DNA of 49,546 bases from the NCBI GenBank assembly GCA_022821585.1, contig JAJEDI010000091.1, positions 1 through 49,546 on the forward strand, read 5' to 3'. A model generated the notes under the pieces. The model was given only the letters and a program-made list of their open reading frames with translations. It had not been told where the DNA came from and searched no databases. This stretch comes from Caldilineaceae bacterium. Lineage in GTDB: Bacteria; Chloroflexota; Anaerolineae; Caldilineales; Caldilineaceae. This document shows positions 18,487-26,474 of the stretch, piece by piece. Position numbers and translations under genes: made by a program. Each line of letters opens with the position of its first letter. Within the stretch, counting starts at the first letter, position 1.

Positions 18487-18702
18487 TTATTCCTCGACGA
18501 CCAATTGGCCGCTGGATACCAGCTCCTTTACTTGACCGAAGTCAAGAATGGAGCGCAGTGTGCGCATTTTGCGCCCAACATCAAGACGGTACTGGCCGGT
18601 AGGAAGTTCCAAGATATAGTTCTTCCGGCTGCGGTTGGCAAGGACGATTACGTCTTTCGGATCTTTCAGCCAGGTAATGTCATCATAGCTACGTTTTGAC
18701 AC
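18487..18702 (-). CDS. Small conserved-looking protein of unknown function
   Basis: A 71-residue protein starting with GTG 18702, preceded by AAAGGAAAG at five bases' spacing, a good ribosome site. The sequence is mixed alpha/beta in character, with a basic N-terminal part (SKRSYDDITWLKD) and an acidic C-terminal end (SSGQLVVEE). The middle has RKNYILELPTGQYRLDVGRKMRTL, shown here only as key residues Tyr, Leu, Gly and basic side chains. No family is recognised. It is encoded 109 bases upstream of polA on the same strand and could share its transcript. Confidence 0.6.
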   Translation of the reverse strand: MSKRSYDDITWLKDPKDVIVLANRSRKNYILELPTGQYRLDVGRKMRTLRSILDFGQVKELVSSGQLVVEE

Positions 18703-18828
18703 GGAATCTTTCCTTTTCGAGGGTTCACCACTACGAGGCTTCGGGCTGAACCGTCAGGTCAGCTTCACAGTCTGAAATTTGGGGCCCAATCAAATGTTCT
18801 CGAGCTTACAGCAATTGTACAGGCCTCA

Positions 18829-20397
18829 TCAGTATTTGACAAGGCCCTTCGGCCGAAATGGCTTGGCCGGGCGGCTTCCCAATTGCGCTCGTGAGGAGCG
18901 CGAAATCCATGACTCATAGAACCCGTATACAGCCACGAGAGCGTATCCGCAAGCGTAAAGGGCCAGGAAAGGCAGATTCAGCCACAGGCCGTGGATGACT
19001 GCAATGTAGCAACCAATCCCGGCATATAGTGAAAGGAACAACTCGGCGGCGACAATAGGTTCCAGTTCAAGGGCATAGCCGCTGCGGTGCCATGAATCGG
19101 AACTGCCTTCGACACGGAATTTCGGGGTGCGTAGGAAGGTCCCACCTCTCCCGAATACCGCCTGCCATGCGGCAACCGAGTTGCTCAGTGACAGCCCCAT
19201 TCCAAGGAGCATGAGCAGGGGCAGATGGGCCCAACGCCGCAGCCAGTCCTGCCTGTGCAGTCGTCGCTGCGACAGGGCATACAGCGCGGGGGGGCCAACC
19301 GAAACCAGGCTCAGGTAGGCCAGGGGCAAATATGGCTGGCTGCCAGAAAGCATGAGAAGAGGGGACACGAGGAGCAACACGAGCAGGAGCGGATGGATCA
19401 GGTAGCCGCCCAGGTGGACGAAAGCCGCGGTCCTTTTCCAGGTCGGCCAGCCTCCTTTCCAGACTGAGCCTGCCAGCTTCCGCAGCGTCGCGACACTTCC
19501 CTTCGCCCAGCGGAACTGCTGTCGTTTGAAGGCGAGTAGCTGGGGCGGTAGTTCGGCGGGAGCCTCCACATCGTCCAGATAGACGCCGCGCCAGCCGGCC
19601 AACTGGGCCCGGTAGCTCAGGTCCAGGTCCTCGCAGAGCGTGTCGTCTTGCCAGCCGCCAACGGCAGGGTCTTCGATACATGCCTTCCGCCACACGCCTG
19701 CAGACCCGTTGAAGCCAAAGGACAGCCCAACGGCGTGGCGAGCAGCCTGCTCGACAACAAAGTGTCCGTCGAGTGCCAGCGCCTGTGACCTTGTCAAGGC
19801 CGAGTATTCCCCGTTCAGATGCGTCCACCGGGTCTGGACGAATCCGATGTCTTTTCCGGATTCCCTGAGAAACGAAGGAATCGTACGATTCAAGAAGTCG
19901 GGAGGAGGGACAAAATCTGCGTCGAAGACGGCGATAAATTCGCCGGTGGCCACAGTTAGACCTTCCTTCAATGCCCCGGCCTTATAGCCCTGGCGGTCGC
20001 TGCGATGCAGCACCTGGACATCGACTCCGCGTTTGCGCCAAAAGGCAGCCCGTCTCTCGGCGATGGCGGTTGTTCCGTCGGTGGAATCATCGAGAACGTG
20101 GATCTGTAATCGATTGGATGGATATTCCAGTTTGGCACAGGCGTCAATGAGCCGGCTGACCACGTGAACTTCGTTGAAGATGGGAAGTTGCACGGTAACG
20201 GGCGGCAAGTCGACCAATATGTAGGGCGTGCCCAAATCGCAATAGTGGTGTATGCGTGGATTTCCCTGTTTCTGCAACCTCTCCTCGCGCAGTTTCAACA
20301 AGGTAAGAATCAGCGCCTGCAGTCCGTACATGAAAAGGCCTGTTGTGCCGAATGCATAGAGGACTTGCATGACTAAAGTGAACAGTGCGTTCAGCAC
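18829..20397 (-). CDS. Cellulose-synthase-like processive glycosyltransferase (GT2)
   Basis: A 522-residue membrane glycosyltransferase. One or two N-terminal spans (residues ~8-34) precede a GT2 domain with the four classic motifs: Asp in LDDSTDG (~102-107), the nucleotide-sugar DAD in FDADF (~159-161), the catalytic acid in LCEDLDLS (~255-261) and QQFRW (~293-297). A four- to five-span C-terminal membrane bundle follows. The arrangement resembles beta-mannan/glucan synthases that polymerise sugar from a nucleotide donor and extrude the chain. The donor sugar cannot be told. No PilZ domain or BcsB-like partner is adjacent. The start GTG 20397 lacks a strong ribosome site. Confidence 0.88.
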   Translation of the reverse strand: MLNALFTLVMQVLYAFGTTGLFMYGLQALILTLLKLREERLQKQGNPRIHHYCDLGTPYILVDLPPVTVQLPIFNEVHVVSRLIDACAKLEYPSNRLQIHVLDDSTDGTTAIAERRAAFWRKRGVDVQVLHRSDRQGYKAGALKEGLTVATGEFIAVFDADFVPPPDFLNRTIPSFLRESGKDIGFVQTRWTHLNGEYSALTRSQALALDGHFVVEQAARHAVGLSFGFNGSAGVWRKACIEDPAVGGWQDDTLCEDLDLSYRAQLAGWRGVYLDDVEAPAELPPQLLAFKRQQFRWAKGSVATLRKLAGSVWKGGWPTWKRTAAFVHLGGYLIHPLLLVLLLVSPLLMLSGSQPYLPLAYLSLVSVGPPALYALSQRRLHRQDWLRRWAHLPLLMLLGMGLSLSNSVAAWQAVFGRGGTFLRTPKFRVEGSSDSWHRSGYALELEPIVAAELFLSLYAGIGCYIAVIHGLWLNLPFLALYACGYALVAVYGFYESWISRSSRAQLGSRPAKPFRPKGLVKY

Positions 20398-20441
20398 TTC
20401 GTTTGCCCCACTTGAGCAATTCTAACTTCCGAAATGGATAC

Positions 20442-20471
20442 CATATACCTTATTCTGTTCACTCCTGACAA
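20442..20471 (-). promoter_or_regulatory. Candidate promoter for the glycosyltransferase gene
   Basis: Minus-strand TTGTCA (20466-20471), an 18-base spacer and TATATG (20442-20447) lie about 45 bases ahead of the GTG start. It is a moderate sigma-70-like match. Confidence 0.4.
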
Positions 20472-20526
20472 CGTCCTAGCCAAACCTACGGTTGGCGCAC
20501 CAGCATAGCTATGCGGGAGCCAACTT

Positions 20527-20558
20527 GGCGTGGTTTTGTAGCGTTACACAAAAACGCC
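20527..20558. repeat. Imperfect inverted repeat
   Basis: The arms GGCGTGGTTTTGT and ACACAAAAACGCC flank a short loop in the 301-base gap between the nuclease-like and glycosyltransferase genes. It could act as a terminator for the nuclease-like gene or as a protein-binding site. The gap also holds the palindrome GCATAGCTATGC, about 20 bases to the left. Confidence 0.35.
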
Positions 20559-20698
20559 GACGATTGCCGCCGGCATCTGCCAACTTCCCAAGCGGGAACT
20601 TCACTTGGAAATGTCAATTGTTCAATACTGAATGAATTACGATTGTATGATAGGTAAACCGGTTAGCAAGATATACCTACAGGATTCCTATGAAATGG

Positions 20699-21586
20699 TT
20701 ACTTCCCACCGCAGGAGCTCATCCGGAGGACTTTTTCGTAGGTCTTTCGTTGACTCTCCAACCAGTCGACCATGTCTCTCCAATTGCGCCGGTCGCGTGC
20801 ATTCACTTTGAACTCTGTAGTGCAATGGCGATTCTTCCCACCAATTAATTCTGACTTGCGAGCCTCTTCGATTAGTGCTTCTCGAAATGGTCCAATTCTT
20901 TCGATAACCTCCCTGTCGGGCTCGTTTCCATTGCCAGTGACATAAGTCCTCACAAAACTGCCACCCAAGTACTGGGTGATCCTCAAATTAGCCTCCTTTA
21001 CGGGAATCCGATTTCTTCTCTTGCTTGACCCTTCGTCAAGATTGGGGCCGGAAGAATTCGGGTATCGACAAAAGTAGTAGCTCCAGAAGTCCAGGGCTAA
21101 GGGGTCCTCCCATCCATTTGGGTTGTCGACCACATCGAAAATCGGCAGAAAGGATCCGTCACTGCTCCTATATAGGTTTAACTCGACCGCATAAAAACCT
21201 GTCAAATCTGGCCAATGTCTATTCAGCGTCCTGAGAGCCCTCAGAATGGTTCCCCTGAAGCCGGTAGCGATCCACACTCCGTACTGCGTCCTCAGTTGCG
21301 CAACATAGGTAAGCAGCTGTCCCAAGTGGCGAAGATTTGCCGGTTCTAGCTGACTCTCAATAACGGCGAACTGACTGCTCTGAGTGTCTAATGCAAAAAT
21401 GTCAGCTCTGAAGGGGCCGGCCTTCTTCTCGCTTTCTAGGAAGTCCAGTTTGAGCCCCAATACTGGAGACAACTGTTCAAGGTTTTCCGAAAGCCATGGA
21501 ATGAAATGTCTTTCTTCATCAGCCCACTTCTTTCGAACATTAACTTTTGTAAGGCTGCCTAACGTTTCATCGTACACCGTTTTCAC
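20699..21586 (-). CDS. DUF4268-type PD-(D/E)XK nuclease-like protein
   Basis: A 295-residue protein. Its N-terminal half resembles the nuclease-like domain found with DUF4268: FIPWLSENLEQL, then GPFRADIFALD (Asp62), FAVIESQLE (Glu77-Ser-Gln79) and LRHLGQLLTYVAQL. In PD-(D/E)XK folds the Asp and the E-x-K pair bind the metal; here the lysine position is Gln, as in many members of this family, and activity is unproven. Such proteins are usually solitary and turn up near mobile or defence genes. The start is GTG 21586. The locus looks more AT-rich than its neighbours, which hints at acquisition. It lies 31 bases after EF-G2 on the same strand. Confidence 0.65.
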   Translation of the reverse strand: MKTVYDETLGSLTKVNVRKKWADEERHFIPWLSENLEQLSPVLGLKLDFLESEKKAGPFRADIFALDTQSSQFAVIESQLEPANLRHLGQLLTYVAQLRTQYGVWIATGFRGTILRALRTLNRHWPDLTGFYAVELNLYRSSDGSFLPIFDVVDNPNGWEDPLALDFWSYYFCRYPNSSGPNLDEGSSKRRNRIPVKEANLRITQYLGGSFVRTYVTGNGNEPDREVIERIGPFREALIEEARKSELIGGKNRHCTTEFKVNARDRRNWRDMVDWLESQRKTYEKVLRMSSCGGK

Positions 21587-21617
21587 CCACTCTAGTCTAG
21601 CGATTAGGCTCCGTCAC

Positions 21618-23681
21618 TTACTCCTGCTCGGCCTCCTCCTCCTTGCTCTGAGAAATGACCTGGTCGGCAAGATGGCTGGGTACGGGTTCGTAGCGGCCAA
21701 ACTCGATTGTGTAGATGCCTCGTCCCTGGGTCATGGAGCGCAGATCTGTACCGTAGCGCAGGATTTCGGCGAGGGGGATCTCTGCGTTGATGATGGCGCG
21801 GTTGTTGCGGTTTTCCATTCCCAACACGCGACCGCGACGGTTGTTGAGGTCGCCCATCACATCGCCCATGAATTCATCGGGCACAGTCACGCGCATCGTG
21901 TAGATCGGTTCCAACAGGACCGGGCGGGCCTCCTGCATAGCGATCTTGAATACTTCGCGGCCGGCGGTCTGGAAGGCGATATCTTTGGAGTCGACCGGAT
22001 GATGCTTTCCGTCGAAGACGATGGCCTTGACATCGACGATCGGATAGCCCGCAATCACGCCTTGATCCAGGATCTGCCTGATCCCCTTTTCAATGGAAGG
22101 GATAAACACGCTGGGAATGGCGCCGCCAAAGACCTCGCTGTCGTAGGCGAATCCGTCGCCACGGTCCTGCGGTTCAACACGCAGTTCGACATCGGCGAAC
22201 TGGCCTGCGCCGCCGGTCTGTTTCTTGTGACGATAGTGGGCGCTGGCGCTCCGGGTTACTGTCTCCTGGTAGGGTACCCTAGGCATAGCAGTGTCGACCT
22301 TGACGCCAAATTTGCCGTCCAGACTTCTGATGGCGACGTCAACGTGCGTGTCGCCCATACCTTGTAAGATGTTCTGCTTTGTGGCCTGGACGTATTCGAC
22401 CTGAAGGGTCGGATTTTCCTCGGCCAGAGCCTGCAAGCCCTGACCCATTTTGGCGCTGTCGGCTTTGGTTGCCGGCATGACCGCCACGGAATAGAGCGGC
22501 CTTGGATACTCGGGCGGCGGCAGAACAAGCTGCTGCTCACCGAGCGAATCGGAGGTCTTGAGCCCGTCCATCTTTGTCAGAACACCTATGTCTCCCGCAG
22601 TGAGCGAAGTTGTCGCTTCCAACTCCTTGCCGCTGACGGTAAACACGTTCTGAAGCCTGACGTTGTCGCCTGAGCGCTGAATTGTCGCCCCTTTGTCTAC
22701 CGAAAGCGTGCCGGAAAGGATCCGTACATAGCTCATTCGACCAACGTACCGGTCAACGATCGTCTTGAAAACATAGGCGAGTACGGGTCCGTCGGCGTCT
22801 CCCGAGAGTTCCAGATGGTCGTCACCACCGTTATGAACGGAACTGACCGAGTCTGCCGGGGAGGGAACGTAGTTGGTCAGCGCGCGCGCCAGACTGAACA
22901 GGCCGATATTCTGAATCGCGCTCCCACAGAAGACGGGAATAATCTGGCCGTCCTGAACGCCATTCCTAAGGCCCTGTCTTACCTCATCCTCTGTCAACTC
23001 TTCCCCCTCGAGATACTTCATTATCAGCTCGTCGTCCGTCTCTGCGGCAGCGTCGACAAGGTTTTGGCGGGCCTCGGCCACGGCATCTTCCATATCGGCA
23101 GGGACATCGGCGACCGTTGCATCGGAGCCAAGGTAGGCTTTCATATCAACGAGGTTGACGATTCCTTCAAAGCTCTCGCCGGAACCGATGGGCAGTTGGA
23201 ACGGCAGAATCGTGCCCGAAAAAACTTCCGTTGCGCTTGCCAACGCGTTGGCGAAGTTGGCGTTTTCGCGGTCCATCTTGTTAACAAAGATCATGCGAGG
23301 TTTTTCGACCGCATCCAACTGTTCCCACGCCAACTCCGTGCCGACTTCGACGCCTGCCACGGAGTCCAGGAGCACCAGGCCGGCTTCTGATACGGACAGC
23401 CCACTGATCACCTCGCCGACGAAATCCAGGTAACCTGGTGTGTCCACCAAATTGAGTTTCGTGTCCTGAAACTCGACAGGGACGACGGCAAGGTTGATCG
23501 AGATACCGCGCCGCTGTTCTTCTTCGTCCCAGTCTGAGACTGTGGACCCATCCTCGACGCGCCCGACGCGACTTGTCCCCCCACCGTTGAATAGCAGCGC
23601 TTCGACAAGCGAGGTCTTCCCGGAGCTGCCGTGCCCGAGAATAGTGACGTTGCGAATACTGTCAGTCGAAAAGTCGGCCAT
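21618..23681 (-). CDS. EF-G2-like translational GTPase
   Basis: A 687-residue protein with the five-domain EF-G architecture. GTPase motifs are the P-loop GHGSSGKTS, the switch I region RRGISI, DTPGYLDF and NKMD. In canonical EF-G these read AHIDAGKTT and DTPGHVDF; here the catalytic His of switch II is Tyr. The SDWDEEEQRRGIS pattern and the altered P-loop mark the EF-G2 paralogue group rather than the main FusA. Some relatives bind ribosomes and hydrolyse GTP without being essential. Domain IV has GYPIVDVKAIVFDGKHHPVD, and domain V ends with the usual beta-alpha fold. A good ribosome site (GAGGAGG) precedes ATG 23681, and a strong promoter lies ~145 bases upstream. Confidence 0.85.
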   Translation of the reverse strand: MADFSTDSIRNVTILGHGSSGKTSLVEALLFNGGGTSRVGRVEDGSTVSDWDEEEQRRGISINLAVVPVEFQDTKLNLVDTPGYLDFVGEVISGLSVSEAGLVLLDSVAGVEVGTELAWEQLDAVEKPRMIFVNKMDRENANFANALASATEVFSGTILPFQLPIGSGESFEGIVNLVDMKAYLGSDATVADVPADMEDAVAEARQNLVDAAAETDDELIMKYLEGEELTEDEVRQGLRNGVQDGQIIPVFCGSAIQNIGLFSLARALTNYVPSPADSVSSVHNGGDDHLELSGDADGPVLAYVFKTIVDRYVGRMSYVRILSGTLSVDKGATIQRSGDNVRLQNVFTVSGKELEATTSLTAGDIGVLTKMDGLKTSDSLGEQQLVLPPPEYPRPLYSVAVMPATKADSAKMGQGLQALAEENPTLQVEYVQATKQNILQGMGDTHVDVAIRSLDGKFGVKVDTAMPRVPYQETVTRSASAHYRHKKQTGGAGQFADVELRVEPQDRGDGFAYDSEVFGGAIPSVFIPSIEKGIRQILDQGVIAGYPIVDVKAIVFDGKHHPVDSKDIAFQTAGREVFKIAMQEARPVLLEPIYTMRVTVPDEFMGDVMGDLNNRRGRVLGMENRNNRAIINAEIPLAEILRYGTDLRSMTQGRGIYTIEFGRYEPVPSHLADQVISQSKEEEAEQE

Positions 23682-23828
23682 GAATCCTCCTCACACCTAT
23701 CTGCGTAATCCCTTATCTAGTAACGGATGTAACTTTCGTGGCTGGAAGTCATGAGGCATTTGCCAAGAGAATCAGTTCCAGCGCAAAGACCCTTTGGGGG
23801 CACATTCGCAGGCATACAGCCGAACGAT

Positions 23829-23857
23829 ATTTTACCTTTTTTCCTTGAAAGTGTCAA
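23829..23857 (-). promoter_or_regulatory. Sigma-70-type promoter for EF-G2
   Basis: Minus-strand TTGACA (23852-23857), a 17-base spacer and TAAAAT (23829-23834) form a near-consensus promoter. It predicts a leader of about 140 bases ahead of the EF-G2 start; I see no known riboswitch in that leader. Confidence 0.7.
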
Positions 23858-23969
23858 TGAAATAGGTTGCCGAATGGCAAATGACTGCACACCATGCGTG
23901 CTGACATCAGAGAGGGTATTCGGGTCGGGGTAAGGTGCAGGGAGGCACATTGGTGAAGGTGGAGGACAC

Positions 23970-23983
23970 GGGCCGTACGGCCC
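23970..23983. terminator. Perfect palindrome after the acyl-CoA dehydrogenase gene
   Basis: GGGCCGTACGGCCC is a perfect 14-base palindrome 16 bases beyond the stop of the acyl-CoA dehydrogenase gene. There is no T-run, so it may be a weak terminator or a binding site. Confidence 0.3.
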
Positions 23984-23998
23984 CCCTGCCCTTATGGT

Positions 23999-25138
23999 TC
24001 AGTCCTGCCGGTAGAGCTCACGCATGATGATCATCTGTTGAATCTGAGTCGTTCCCTCATAGATCTGATAGATCTTGGCGTCACGCATAAGCTTTTCGAC
24101 GGGAAACTCTCGGCTGTATCCGTTTCCGCCGAAAACCTGGACCGCGTCAGTCGCGTTCTTCATGGCTGCTTCCGCGCAATACGCCTTTGCCATGGCCGCC
24201 GACATCGTGTTGCGATTCCCTATGTCAACGTCCCAAGCGGCCTTATAGGCCAGGTGCCGTCCGGCTTCCACTCTGATCGCCATGTCGGCCAGCATGAAGC
24301 CAACGCCCTGGAAGTGGGAAATCGGCTTCCCGAACGCAGTTCGCTCGCCTGCATAGGCTACTGCTTCGTCAAGCGCCCTACGAGCGACGCCAATGGCGGC
24401 GATCGCCACTCCGGGTCTGCTCTTGTCGAAAGCTTTCATGGCTATATGAAAGCCCTCGCCCTCGTCTCCCAGACGGTTGCATGCCGGGACTTCGACGTTT
24501 TCGAAGAAGACCTGGCAGGCCTGGGCGGCATGCTGGCCCATCTTTGCAAGCGGTTTGCTTGTACTCACCCCGTGCCAGTCCCTTTCAACCAGAAAGCAAC
24601 TGATGCCGTTGTGGCCTGCCTCGGGGTCGGTCTTTGCAAATACGGAAAAGAAGCTGGCGACAGGGCCGTCGGTGATCCAAGACTTGGACCCATTGAGGAT
24701 GTACGTGTCCTGACGCCGCACAGCGGTGGACTTGATGCCGGCGACGTCCGACCCAGCATCGGGCTCGGTCATGCAGTAGGCGGCGATTTTGCCATCATCC
24801 GCTATCCAAGGAAGGTAGCGCCTCTTTTGCTCATCGGACCCGGCGATGAGCAGCGGCAAGGTGGCAAGCTGATTTAGCATCAGAGCTGTCTGAATGCCGG
24901 AACAGCCGTAAGCCATGGACTCGGCAATTACGCACTCCTCTAATGCAGTCGCGCCCATGCCTCCGTATTCTTCAGGGATATTGAGGTTTACGAGCCCTAC
25001 CTCGCGTGCTTTCTGAAATATGTCCCAGGGCCATTCTTCATTCTGATCGTAGTACTCTGCGCGCGGCATGATCTCCCGGCGCGTGAAGTCCATCGCCAGT
25101 TCCTGCAACATCTTGACATCTTCAGGAAGTTCGTACAT
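23999..25138 (-). CDS. Acyl-CoA dehydrogenase
   Basis: A 379-residue flavoenzyme that introduces the alpha-beta double bond in an acyl-CoA thioester. Signatures are AYCMTEPDAGSDVAG and KSWITDG (FAD and substrate contacts), the C-terminal QVFGGNGYSREFPVEKLMRD and the catalytic base Glu361 in IYEGTTQIQ, the position used by short- and medium-chain enzymes. Length is normal. Chain-length preference cannot be read. No electron-transfer flavoprotein or thiolase gene is adjacent. It is divergent from the SIS-domain gene across a 103-base gap. Confidence 0.93.
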   Translation of the reverse strand: MYELPEDVKMLQELAMDFTRREIMPRAEYYDQNEEWPWDIFQKAREVGLVNLNIPEEYGGMGATALEECVIAESMAYGCSGIQTALMLNQLATLPLLIAGSDEQKRRYLPWIADDGKIAAYCMTEPDAGSDVAGIKSTAVRRQDTYILNGSKSWITDGPVASFFSVFAKTDPEAGHNGISCFLVERDWHGVSTSKPLAKMGQHAAQACQVFFENVEVPACNRLGDEGEGFHIAMKAFDKSRPGVAIAAIGVARRALDEAVAYAGERTAFGKPISHFQGVGFMLADMAIRVEAGRHLAYKAAWDVDIGNRNTMSAAMAKAYCAEAAMKNATDAVQVFGGNGYSREFPVEKLMRDAKIYQIYEGTTQIQQMIIMRELYRQD

Positions 25139-25195
25139 TTTACCTAGTCCTCATGCAATCTATCTTTCCGGCAGTGCGATCTCTTGAGGTGATGC

Positions 25196-25201
25196 TATAA
25201 T
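25196..25201 (+). promoter_or_regulatory. Extended -10 promoter for the SIS-domain gene
   Basis: TATAAT preceded by TG one base upstream (TGCTATAAT) lies 41 bases before ATG 25242. There is no clear -35 box, consistent with an extended -10 promoter. Confidence 0.55.
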
Positions 25202-25241
25202 CTAGCGCACTTGCACATTTCCAGCCTCGAAAGGACACAAG

Positions 25242-26288
25242 ATGGGGTCAGGTTCCATACTATTCCAGGAGATCCACCAACAACCTGAAGTTGTCGAAAA
25301 GTTCGCCGAGCAGGGGCAGGGTCCTGTGAAAGCGCTGGCGACCCACATGCGGGACACCGGCATACGGCAGGTCGTAGTCGCGGCACGGGGCACGAGCGAT
25401 AATGCCGCCCGCTACGCGCAATACCTTCTCGGCGCTAACAACCGGCTCCCTGTAATGCTGACCACACCAAGCCTCTTCTCACTTTATCAGAAACCTCCGC
25501 TCTTCGCCCCGGACACACTTGTATTGGGCATCAGTCAGAGTGGTCAGAGCCCTGATATCGTCAGCGTCCTTGCAGAGGCGCGGCGGCAAGGGCGCACAAC
25601 GGCCGCTATCACGAACTTCGTTGACTCTCCCCTGGCAGAACAGGCCGACCACGTGGTTGGACTGGGCGTCGGTGAAGAACGCTCCATCGCGGCCACCAAG
25701 ACCTACACGGGCCAGCTCTACGCCGTAGGTCTTCTCTCTGCCCACCTGGCTAACGACTCTGATGGAATCGCCATGCTGGCCACGGCACCGGAACTGATGA
25801 GACAGACCCTCTCAATGAACGGCGACGTAGAGAAACTAGCAGAGCGCTACCGCTACGTACGCAACTGTGTCGTCGTCGGACGGGGGTTCAATTACTCGAC
25901 CGCCTTTGAGATCGCTCTAAAGATAAAGGAACTTACCTATACCCTTGCCGAACCCTACAGCAGCGCCGACTTCCTTCACGGACCGGTAAGTCTGATCGAA
26001 CCTGCATTTCCGGTCATTGTGGTGGCGCCTAAAGGCCTACTGATGCCTGAGCTGAAACCTTTTGTACGACAGCTGCGCGAAATGGATGCCGAACTGCTAT
26101 GTGTCAGCAATGACCCTACCCTATTGGAACTGGGCCGAACCCAGTTTCCTTTTCCTTCCGTTCCTGAATGGCTGTCCCCTCTGCTTGCAATTGTACCAGG
26201 CCAGCTGTTCGCTCTGTATCTGGCGGCCGCCCGTGACATTGACCCGGACCGCCCCCGGGGTTTGGTGAAAGTAACCGAAACTCTCTAG
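25242..26288 (+). CDS. Tandem SIS-domain sugar-phosphate isomerase/deaminase (GlmS C-terminal-like)
   Basis: A 348-residue protein made of two SIS domains, equivalent to the isomerase half of GlmS without the glutamine amidotransferase domain. Visible are ARGTSDNAARY (~48-58), the phosphosugar loop SQSGQSPD (98-105), the GlmS-like EERSIAATKTYT (~145-156), the second-domain start VVGRGFNYSTAFEIALKIKEL and SADFLHGPVSLI. Proteins of this kind act as glucosamine-6-phosphate deaminases (NagB-II type) or related amino-sugar or fructosamine enzymes. The substrate cannot be fixed from sequence. AAAGGAC precedes the ATG. Confidence 0.85.
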   Translation: MGSGSILFQEIHQQPEVVEKFAEQGQGPVKALATHMRDTGIRQVVVAARGTSDNAARYAQYLLGANNRLPVMLTTPSLFSLYQKPPLFAPDTLVLGISQSGQSPDIVSVLAEARRQGRTTAAITNFVDSPLAEQADHVVGLGVGEERSIAATKTYTGQLYAVGLLSAHLANDSDGIAMLATAPELMRQTLSMNGDVEKLAERYRYVRNCVVVGRGFNYSTAFEIALKIKELTYTLAEPYSSADFLHGPVSLIEPAFPVIVVAPKGLLMPELKPFVRQLREMDAELLCVSNDPTLLELGRTQFPFPSVPEWLSPLLAIVPGQLFALYLAAARDIDPDRPRGLVKVTETL

Positions 26289-26375
26289 CGGAGAGGGCAG
26301 TTGTAGTCTGCATCAGGCTGGAACCGAACACCATCATCTTTCGAAGTCAGCAGTCGACTCTTTCCCTGAACAGGA

Positions 26376-26410
26376 ATAGAGCAGATGTAGGAAGTCTACA
26401 TCTGCTCTAT
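26376..26410. terminator. Perfect 15-bp hairpin between convergent genes
   Basis: Two exact 15-base arms (26376-26390 and 26396-26410, beginning ATAGAGCAG) flank a five-base loop. It sits between the convergent SIS-domain and lipoprotein genes and can fold on either strand. No long T-run follows, so a bidirectional terminator is likely but not proven. Confidence 0.6.
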
Positions 26411-26474
26411 CGAGAGTAGCTGGACCGTTCTTCTCTTCCCAGCTGCCCTAGTAGTCTTCGACCTACTTGATTCC

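Noticed and set aside
20605..20625. TTGACA box on the minus strand near 20612-20617
   Set aside because: No -10 element is present at 16-19 bases; the better promoter for the glycosyltransferase is at 20442-20471.
21384..22367. Plus-strand frame of 327 codons
   Set aside because: It lies antisense to the nuclease-like and EF-G2 genes, which have clear motifs.
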